The position numbers and the translations under genes were made by a program. Shown here piece by piece: positions 58,700 through 64,000 of a stretch of DNA of 64,000 bases. Numbering within the stretch: the first letter of the stretch is position 1; every line of letters begins with the position of its first letter. The notes under the pieces were generated by a model, which saw nothing but the letters and a program-made list of their open reading frames with translations, was not told where the DNA came from and did not search any database. Source of the DNA: CALJFL01 sp036961205 (lineage in GTDB: Bacteria > Pseudomonadota > Gammaproteobacteria > Pseudomonadales > Halieaceae); the NCBI GenBank assembly GCA_036961205.1, contig JBALVI010000001.1, forward strand, positions 868,001 to 932,000. The letters run 5' to 3'.

Positions 58700-59512
58700 C
58701 TATTGGTGCCAGTTTCTCGGATCCACCTGATAATAAGTTTTCAACTCTTCATAGAGCTCTGGCCGTCTTTTGTGTAACTGCTCCGGCTTCTCAAAAAAAG
58801 TTTCTGTGGCCACTGCAAAAAACTCCGCAGGGTTAGTGGTGCCGTAATCATCCATGACAGTTGTGCTTCCCTTAATACTGCGAAGGGTCAAATCCTCAAA
58901 ATTCTCGGAAAACACCGCGGCCCATGACTTATAACTATTACGGCGCAATGGCGGCGCGCCATTGGTAGAGCCCGACTCGGCATCCAGCTGGTGAGCAAAT
59001 TCATGCAGCACAACGTTATGACCGTCGGTGAAGTCTCCAACGCCTTTTTCGACATCGTCCCAGGAAAGGATTACGCGGCCGTTACCCCAGGACTCGCCCA
59101 GCAAGCCATGTTCGCCACTGGTGACTGTGCCATCGGCCTGGTGTTCATCACGTTCTACTCGAAACGCTGATGGATAAACCAGTATCGCTGTTAACTTCGG
59201 GTAGACGCTACCACCCTTATTGATTAGTAATAGACAGGCCTCAGCTGCGATCATCACCTTCATTTCCTCTGTGATGGTTAGCCCGGCACAGCCATAGAAA
59301 TCTTTTTGGTCGATAAAGACCTTCATCAGATATTGCAGGCGCGCCTGCTCTTCTTGCGGAAGCGATTGGTAGATTGGCAGGCTACTGGTGAGAACGTTAA
59401 GCCAGGACGCGGGAAAGGGTTTATCCCGCAGGGCACGCTTGCGCCACCGCGAAATGTAGAAATACAGTCCGAATGCGACAAGGGCAAGTACGATGGGTAG
59501 CGCGGCTATCAT
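58700..59512 (-). CDS. mtfA: MtfA-like zinc peptidase (M90)
   Basis: A protein of 270 residues. The zinc motif HEFAHQLD (about residues 157-164) and flanks FTDGHNVVLHEFAHQLDAESGSTNGAP match MtfA (family M90), known in E. coli as an anti-repressor of Mlc (DgsA) and an aminopeptidase. A hydrophobic N-terminal segment (about 3-21) would anchor it to the membrane, unlike the soluble E. coli protein. TAGGA precedes the ATG. No Mlc gene is in the window. A candidate operator palindrome lies about 80 bp upstream, between it and the divergent CMD-like gene. Confidence 0.85.
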   Translation of the reverse strand: MIAALPIVLALVAFGLYFYISRWRKRALRDKPFPASWLNVLTSSLPIYQSLPQEEQARLQYLMKVFIDQKDFYGCAGLTITEEMKVMIAAEACLLLINKGGSVYPKLTAILVYPSAFRVERDEHQADGTVTSGEHGLLGESWGNGRVILSWDDVEKGVGDFTDGHNVVLHEFAHQLDAESGSTNGAPPLRRNSYKSWAAVFSENFEDLTLRSIKGSTTVMDDYGTTNPAEFFAVATETFFEKPEQLHKRRPELYEELKTYYQVDPRNWHQ

Positions 59513-59593
59513 AGCGGCATCCTATATCAGGTGACCTTGGATAGGTACAGGTTCATAGAAAAGTTGTGTCGCTACTCGTGCTGACAATTGCCG

Positions 59594-59608
59594 CTGTCCG
59601 CAGGACAG
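59594..59608. promoter_or_regulatory. Palindrome between the mtfA-like and CMD-like genes
   Basis: CTGTCCGCAGGACAG has 6-bp perfect arms around GCA. It is 82 bp upstream of the mtfA-like start (59512) and 106 bp upstream of the CMD-like start (59714), in a 201-bp divergent region. It may be a repressor site or a hairpin; TTTAG follows on the plus strand. Confidence 0.4.
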
Positions 59609-59713
59609 TTTAGTCGTATACATCTATACTCTTATCCCAAATAAAGCTGCGACACATAAGTTGCGCCGCAGCAATACCGCCCTAGTTCAGCCACACATGC
59701 AGGAGATCCACCC

Positions 59714-60304
59714 ATGAGCCGCATTAGTAAAATCCCCGTACAGCACTGGGACCCGGAGTTAGTGACAATGACTGCCGGCGATACCGCTACCGATATTGAG
59801 CAAGGCATTACGCGAATGCTGGCCCACACCCCCGAAATGGCCAAAGGTGCTATCGGGTTTGGTGCGTCCATTGCTATGAACAGAACGTTACCAGAGCGGT
59901 TGATTGAGCTGGTCCGCTTGCGCGTGGCTTTTCATAACCAGTGTCGCAGCTGCATGGCTATTCGATATTCGAGCGCAGCAAACGAGGTGAGCGAAGATCT
60001 TGTATGTTCGCTTGAAAAACCCCAGGAAGCAGGCGACCTGAGTGCCACGGAACGTGTTGCACTCGATATTGCCGATCGCTTCGCTACCGATCACCTGTCT
60101 ATAACCGACGAACGATTCGCCGCGCTGCGAGAGCACTTTAGTGAGGCGCAGACCATGGAACTGCTGCTCCACCTCGCCCTTTATGTGGGTATGGGTCGCG
60201 TGGCAGCTACGCTCGATATGACGGAAGAGCTGCCGGCCGCCTTTCAAGCGAACTTTGGTGAGACCGTCACGCCCTGGGGTAAGCAACCGATTGACGTCCG
60301 CTAG
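59714..60304 (+). CDS. Carboxymuconolactone decarboxylase family (AhpD-like) protein
   Basis: A protein of 196 residues with GGAG before the ATG. All-helical CMD/AhpD family with a dithiol NQCRSC (Cys77 and Cys80), the C-x2-C redox pair. The usual His four residues later is absent (MAIRYS), so the proton relay differs from AhpD. It probably reduces peroxides or acts as a disulfide oxidoreductase. The next gene, 71 bp downstream on the same strand, is a sulfite-oxidase-like enzyme with its own cytochrome c, so a thiol/sulfite link is possible. Confidence 0.83.
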   Translation: MSRISKIPVQHWDPELVTMTAGDTATDIEQGITRMLAHTPEMAKGAIGFGASIAMNRTLPERLIELVRLRVAFHNQCRSCMAIRYSSAANEVSEDLVCSLEKPQEAGDLSATERVALDIADRFATDHLSITDERFAALREHFSEAQTMELLLHLALYVGMGRVAATLDMTEELPAAFQANFGETVTPWGKQPIDVR

Positions 60305-60375
60305 TGGTCAGCCCAGCTCCCGACTAGCACTCAGTTTGTGCTAGTGCCCCTTTATTTGAACGCAAGGATGTCCCC

Positions 60376-61908
60376 ATGAATTTCGGACAAAAAAATCGTC
60401 GATTTTTTCTCAAGTCGGTTGCGGGGGCAGGATTGCTGGCCTCACCGCTGGCTAAGCTGGCCTTCGGTGCTACTCAGCCACGAGCTATGCCTGGCTCGAA
60501 AGCGGGCGCCGATTTTTTGCGTCATAACGATATTCCATGGGCACTAGAGACGCGTCGCTCCAGTTTTGGCTTTGGACCCATCACGCCAGAGTCTCACTTT
60601 TTTGTCCGTAACAATCTTCCTATGCCTGGTGCCGAAATTATCCGGCAGCGCGATGACTGGCGTATGGAAATAGAAGGCGTAGAGCAAGCGGGTAGTATCA
60701 CGCTCAGAGAGCTGAAGACGATGGAATTGCGAACTGTCGCGACTGTCATGCAGTGCTCTGGTAATGGGCGAGCGTTTTACCCACACCATCCTTCGGGTTC
60801 GCAGTGGAGTGTTGGAGCTGCCGGCTGTGCATTGTGGACAGGCGTGTCAGTCGCCGATGTGCTCGAGCGCTTTGGTGGAGCGCAAAGTGGCATGCCATTT
60901 GTTACCAGCACTGGCGGCGAAACAATCCCCGCTGGTATTGATAAAGATGCGGTAGCCGTTGAGCGCTCAGTTCCCATCGATAAGGCGTTAAAAGATTGCA
61001 TGCTTGTCTGGGAAATGAACGGAGCGCCTATCTCTTTGGCTCATGGAGGCCCGTTGAGACTGATCGTCCCCGGGTATTTTGGCGTCAATAATGTTAAGTG
61101 GGTGAAACGCTTGGCGGCTACCAGTGAGGAATCGGCCGCGAAGATTCAGCAGTCAGGCTACCGGCTGCGGGAAATTGGGCAGGATGGCAGTCCTGAGCAT
61201 CCTTCCATGTACCGTATGCCAGTCAAGTCCTGGATCAATGGGCCAGGCGCCGACGATGAGCCGGTATTGGCGGGTAAGCAGGTGCTCTATGGAGTGGCCT
61301 TTTCGGGTGAGCGCGGAATCAAGCGGGTTGAAGTATCGGTTGATGAGGGTAAGCACTGGCAGCCGGCTGAATTTGTAGGGCCGGACCTGGGTGTTAACGC
61401 CTGGCGCGCATTTCAGTATCCGGTTGAATTGGCGGTGGGCGAACACCGTGTTTTCTGCCGGGCCCAGGATGGGGAGGGCGAGTGGCAGCCCCGTGAAAGA
61501 GTCGAGAATCAGCGCGGTTATGGGCACAATGGCTGGTTGGATCATGGCCTCACCATTAAGGCACTAGCCGAGCTGCCGGCGGCTCCGGCTTTCGTCGAGC
61601 CCGTAGTGCAGAAATCAATACAAGCTGTTCCTGTGAGCAACAAGCCGAAAGAACTGTCGGCCGCGGCACAACGGGGTCGTGATATTTTCCTTAATGGGGT
61701 GCAGCCCGGTTGCGGTGTTTGCCATGCGCTGGAGGATGCCGGGGTACAGGGAGCAGTCGGTCCGAATCTTGATCAATTACACCCGTCCCTGGCCAATGTG
61801 AAGCAGGCTGTTTCTCAGGGAGTTGGGATCATGCCGGCTTTTGGCAGTCAGTTAAACAGCCAGGAGATAGACGCGCTATCGGCTTACGTCTTTGAGGCCG
61901 CTCGCTAG
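60376..61908 (+). CDS. Sulfite-oxidase-like molybdoenzyme with C-terminal cytochrome c
   Basis: A protein of 510 residues. The N-terminus KNRRFFLKSVAGAGLLASP is a Tat-type signal. The molybdopterin domain (about 50-250) shows Cys127 in VMQCSGNGR, the Mo-ligating residue, and the dimerisation domain (about 285-400) follows. A linker leads to a cytochrome c domain (about 425-510) with the heme site CGVCH (446-450) and Met486 in GIMPAFG as the sixth ligand. Most bacterial SorAB enzymes carry the cytochrome as a separate subunit. It probably oxidises sulfite or an organic S-oxide in the periplasm and passes electrons to its own heme. AAGGA precedes the ATG. Confidence 0.88.
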   Translation: MNFGQKNRRFFLKSVAGAGLLASPLAKLAFGATQPRAMPGSKAGADFLRHNDIPWALETRRSSFGFGPITPESHFFVRNNLPMPGAEIIRQRDDWRMEIEGVEQAGSITLRELKTMELRTVATVMQCSGNGRAFYPHHPSGSQWSVGAAGCALWTGVSVADVLERFGGAQSGMPFVTSTGGETIPAGIDKDAVAVERSVPIDKALKDCMLVWEMNGAPISLAHGGPLRLIVPGYFGVNNVKWVKRLAATSEESAAKIQQSGYRLREIGQDGSPEHPSMYRMPVKSWINGPGADDEPVLAGKQVLYGVAFSGERGIKRVEVSVDEGKHWQPAEFVGPDLGVNAWRAFQYPVELAVGEHRVFCRAQDGEGEWQPRERVENQRGYGHNGWLDHGLTIKALAELPAAPAFVEPVVQKSIQAVPVSNKPKELSAAAQRGRDIFLNGVQPGCGVCHALEDAGVQGAVGPNLDQLHPSLANVKQAVSQGVGIMPAFGSQLNSQEIDALSAYVFEAAR

Positions 61909-61930
61909 AGGCCAGCCGGCGTCTAGCGAG
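61901..61930 (+). terminator. Hairpin over the sulfite-oxidase-like stop codon
   Basis: CTCGCTAGA (61901-61909) and TCTAGCGAG (61922-61930) form a perfect 9-bp stem with a 12-nt loop. The stem includes the TAG stop at 61906-61908. TTTCTG follows, so it is a fair intrinsic terminator for the rightward gene. Confidence 0.5.
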
Positions 61931-61932
61931 TT

Positions 61933-61960
61933 TCTGAGCGTAAGACTTAAAGCGCTCAGA
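61933..61960 (-). terminator. Hairpin over the MAPEG gene end
   Basis: TCTGAGCG (61933-61940) and CGCTCAGA (61953-61960) form a perfect 8-bp stem with a 12-nt loop. It spans the stop of the leftward MAPEG gene and, on the minus strand, is followed by AAACTCGC. With the adjacent hairpin it would end both converging transcripts. Confidence 0.45.
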
Positions 61961-62387
61961 ACAGGGTGATCCTCACGGCGTTGACCGCGAGCACAAGTAG
62001 GCAAAGGCTGGACAACAGAAAAAACGTAAAGCGTACCGGGACCGTATTGAACAGGCCTTGCCAAATACTATGCATCACCCGCAGGCCGCAATAGGCCCAC
62101 GCCAAGTTGGTGTTCAGTGTCGAGGTATCCCCCGCCAGTGCCAGCACGGCTACTACGGCATAAAACAGGGTCGGCTGTTCCATCAGGTGAGTATAGTTAT
62201 GGGACTTCCAGTTGACCCGGTCTGGCATGGCGCCCTGGATGTCCTGATAGCGACCGCCGGGAGGTGATGCTCCCAGGTCGATGCCCGCTTGCTTAAACGC
62301 GGGGAAGCGGGTAAACATGACCCAGAATAGAACGACCATGGACCAGAGTACCAACATGGCTGCCGGTGCAAGAATTGGTGCTGACAT
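61956..62387 (-). CDS. MAPEG family membrane protein
   Basis: A protein of 143 residues with four hydrophobic helices. VNWKSHNYTHLMEQPTLFYAVVAVLALAG (about 55-85) contains the E-x-x-P-x-x-F signature of MAPEG proteins, with the helix LRVMHSIWQGLFNTVPVRFTFFLLSSLC as the R/N-containing fourth segment. Eukaryotic MAPEG enzymes conjugate glutathione; bacterial members have mostly untested roles. Inner membrane. AGGAGA lies just upstream of its ATG. Convergent with the sulfite-oxidase-like gene. Confidence 0.87.
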   Translation of the reverse strand: MSAPILAPAAMLVLWSMVVLFWVMFTRFPAFKQAGIDLGASPPGGRYQDIQGAMPDRVNWKSHNYTHLMEQPTLFYAVVAVLALAGDTSTLNTNLAWAYCGLRVMHSIWQGLFNTVPVRFTFFLLSSLCLLVLAVNAVRITLF

Positions 62388-62542
62388 AAGCTTGTCTCCT
62401 GATATTATGAGCGCCCATAGTGCAGCTGCCGAGAAAGCCTGTCAAAAGGCCAGTGCGCTACTTGGAAAGGCCATAGTGACCACAGAGAAGGCAGGCCGAC
62501 GATCCCCATGAAACTCTCAATCAATCTGGCGTAGCTCCTTCT

Positions 62543-63589
62543 ATGACCATCGAAGCTATCGGCAACAAAATACTGGATGAAACGAGCTCGGCCGAGACCC
62601 TATCCGGCGCTATCAACGCGTTTGTGCGAATCTGCAGTACCGCCACTGGTATAACACCCGACACCAGTTTCGATGCCTGGGCCGAAGACTCACTATTGGA
62701 CAGTGGGGTCGCGATCAATCCACAGGCAGCGGCGCATTGCGCGCTGGATTATCAGCGCACGGTGGTTTTTATCCGAGGAGTCTATGCTGCACTGATCGAC
62801 CTCTGTGATCGATTTCCAAATACCACGCTGGAAATTCTCTATGCGGGCTGCGGACCCTATGGCACTTTGCTACTGCCGCTGCTGGCGAAATTTGCCCCAC
62901 AAGAGCTGAGAGTAAACTTGCTGGATACACATCAAGAATCTTTGGATAGTGTGGCGCAGCTGGTAAGCCGATTTGGATTGTCCGCATACAGCATCAACCT
63001 GATTCAGGGCGATGCCTGCCACTACCAACACCCCGAAAAGCTGCACCTGGTAGTCGCTGAAACTCTGCAGAAAGCGTTGGAGCAGGAGCCACAGTTTGCA
63101 GTTACTGCAAATTTGGCACCGCAGTTGCTGCCGGCGGGTGTCTTTATTCCACAGGAAATAGAGGTGGACTTGTGCCTGGCGGACCTGGCAACCGAACAGT
63201 CCATGTTTACTGAGGGGCAGCAAAGTAATACCAACACACTTAAAGAGCCAGTTAGGCGTTACCGGATTGCCACCCTGGTTACCCTTTCGCCGGAGCAGGC
63301 CCCCGCTCAGCTGCGATTGGCCAGTCTCAACGCTGTTACCAAAAAGTTGGAACTGGCACCGCAGGTGGTATCCGTTCCCGCAGATGTGGACTTTAATGGA
63401 CTGGACGCGGCGTTGTTTACCCGCATCTCGGTTTTTGGTGAGTATTGCCTGAACGACTATGAAGCCCAGATAACCCTGCCACTGAAATGTCATGCGCTGA
63501 TGCCTTTAGTCGAAGGAGCAGGCTACCGTGTGAGCTATCAACTCGGCAGTTATCCCATGTTTAATTTTGAGCCGGTAAGAAGCATTTGA
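62543..63589 (+). CDS. SAM-dependent methyltransferase-like protein
   Basis: A protein of 348 residues. A helical N-terminal part (about 1-90) is followed by a Rossmann core with LEILYAGCGPYGTLLLPLLAKF as motif I (near residues 95-116), VNLLDTHQESLDSV as the acidic strand and LIQGDACHYQHPEKLHLVVAETLQKALEQEP around motif II/III. The Glu in VVAETLQ would be placed like the catalytic or acceptor region of PRMT-type proteins, though a real double-E loop is not seen. The C-terminal 130 residues are a beta-rich domain, again as in PRMTs. Substrate unknown. No strong ribosome-binding site precedes the ATG. Confidence 0.7.
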   Translation: MTIEAIGNKILDETSSAETLSGAINAFVRICSTATGITPDTSFDAWAEDSLLDSGVAINPQAAAHCALDYQRTVVFIRGVYAALIDLCDRFPNTTLEILYAGCGPYGTLLLPLLAKFAPQELRVNLLDTHQESLDSVAQLVSRFGLSAYSINLIQGDACHYQHPEKLHLVVAETLQKALEQEPQFAVTANLAPQLLPAGVFIPQEIEVDLCLADLATEQSMFTEGQQSNTNTLKEPVRRYRIATLVTLSPEQAPAQLRLASLNAVTKKLELAPQVVSVPADVDFNGLDAALFTRISVFGEYCLNDYEAQITLPLKCHALMPLVEGAGYRVSYQLGSYPMFNFEPVRSI

Positions 63590-63731
63590 TCCTGTCGGTT
63601 AAGCGCTGCACCAGAGAAAATCAATTCGACGTGTAATCCTCAAATTAGAGTTGGTAAACTGGTAGCTAGTGAATTATGTGGTCGGCGGAAGCCATTGATC
63701 GGATCCGTCTATTTGTTGAGGAAGTAAATTA

Positions 63732-64000
63732 GTGAGCATGCTGCAAAAACCCTTCAAAATCGGCCGCAACGACCCCTGCTTTTGCTCTAGCGGCCAACGT
63801 TTTAAACGCTGCTGTGGTTCACACGATGTGAATCGAAAGGCGCCTCAAGGCATCATTGTGGTGGATGATTTTGCGTCACCTGAAGAGTGTAGAGAGATTC
63901 TTACGATCGCAGGTACCCGAACAAGCGAGCGACTAAAACTGATAGATCAGGATAGGTCCACAGCGGAGGAGATCGTCAGGAAGTATGACGACAGCAGGGT
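63732..64000 (+). CDS. SEC-C motif protein with 2OG-oxygenase-like start, truncated by window edge
   Basis: Only the first 89 codons are present; the gene runs off the right edge. GAGGA precedes a GTG at 63732 (an ATG at 63738 is in frame). Residues 11-29 hold a SEC-C metal motif, GRNDPCFCSSGQRFKRCCG, with four Cys for zinc. Then IIVVDDFASPEECREIL resembles the N-terminal strand and helix of prolyl-4-hydroxylase-type 2OG/Fe(II) oxygenases. The combination is unusual: SEC-C usually sits at the C-terminus of SecA or in YchJ-like proteins. The iron-binding part lies beyond the window, so the second domain is tentative. Confidence 0.65.
   Translation, partial: MSMLQKPFKIGRNDPCFCSSGQRFKRCCGSHDVNRKAPQGIIVVDDFASPEECREILTIAGTRTSERLKLIDQDRSTAEEIVRKYDDSR

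Noticed and set aside
62407..62511. Possible 34-codon gene on the plus strand starting MSAHSAAAEKAC
   Set aside because: The upstream GGAGA-type sequence belongs to the leftward MAPEG gene and no site precedes this ATG; too short to support.

Overview
The window looks like chromosomal DNA of a heterotrophic marine gammaproteobacterium, probably a Halieaceae (OM60/NOR5) or related Cellvibrionales-type lineage. The grounds are moderate G+C, a TonB-dependent receptor, a DUF6316 protein, an enlarged isocitrate dehydrogenase, a sulfatase, sulfotransferases and much amino-acid and lipid catabolism. This placement is inference from gene content. I saw no rRNA, tRNA, CRISPR array, insertion sequence, integrase or phage gene. 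No gene-free stretch exceeds 300 bp; the longest are about 260 bp (20663-20923) and about 235 bp (27610-27843).

Layout. 1-6.5 kb: surface-polysaccharide genes (truncated sulfotransferase, two glycosyltransferases, a methyltransferase translationally coupled to one of them) and an exported sulfatase with an EF-hand. 6.6-11.3 kb: a DAGK-like/DUF389 membrane fusion, a GTP cyclohydrolase II and a large isocitrate dehydrogenase with an internal duplication. 11.3-20.7 kb: a divergent thiol/redox locus. Leftward lie a cysteine synthase-glutaredoxin fusion, an isopenicillin-N-synthase-like oxygenase and an AhpD-like protein, spaced about 10 bp apart, then a small membrane protein. Rightward lie a BTAD/AAA/TPR regulator, a tandem DUF4242 protein, an OsmC protein and a flavin monooxygenase, with 4-bp overlaps at two of the junctions. 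This is my main candidate for an undescribed system. 20.9-24.8 kb: DUF547 protein, GNAT acetyltransferase, a ZnuD-like receptor with a Glu/His-rich loop and a small His/Cys protein.

24.8-36.3 kb is a nitrogen-compound catabolism block: an aruH-aruI type pair (arginine transaminase route), an Lrp-type regulator, an NCS1 permease-HyuA-DUF917 operon, and a second Lrp-type regulator divergent from a putA that lacks the DNA-binding domain. The putA intergenic region holds a near-perfect Lrp-type operator. 36.3-49.8 kb carries PhyH dioxygenase, lipoprotein esterase, DUF3604 protein, YghU-type glutathione transferase, FATP-like acyl-CoA synthetase, DUF6316, a secreted PKD/FnIII metalloprotease, a DUF885 peptidase and an exported quinone-reductase-like protein.

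49.9-64 kb carries a sulfotransferase, small conserved unknowns, a class IV aminotransferase coupled to a P-loop sulfotransferase-like protein, a degenerate Tat-exported aldo/keto reductase-like protein, hydrolase, porin, VOC protein, MtfA-like peptidase, a carboxymuconolactone-decarboxylase-like protein, a sulfite-oxidase-like enzyme fused to cytochrome c, MAPEG protein, a methyltransferase-like protein and a truncated SEC-C/2OG-oxygenase gene. Functional statements come from motif recognition by eye; no database search was run.
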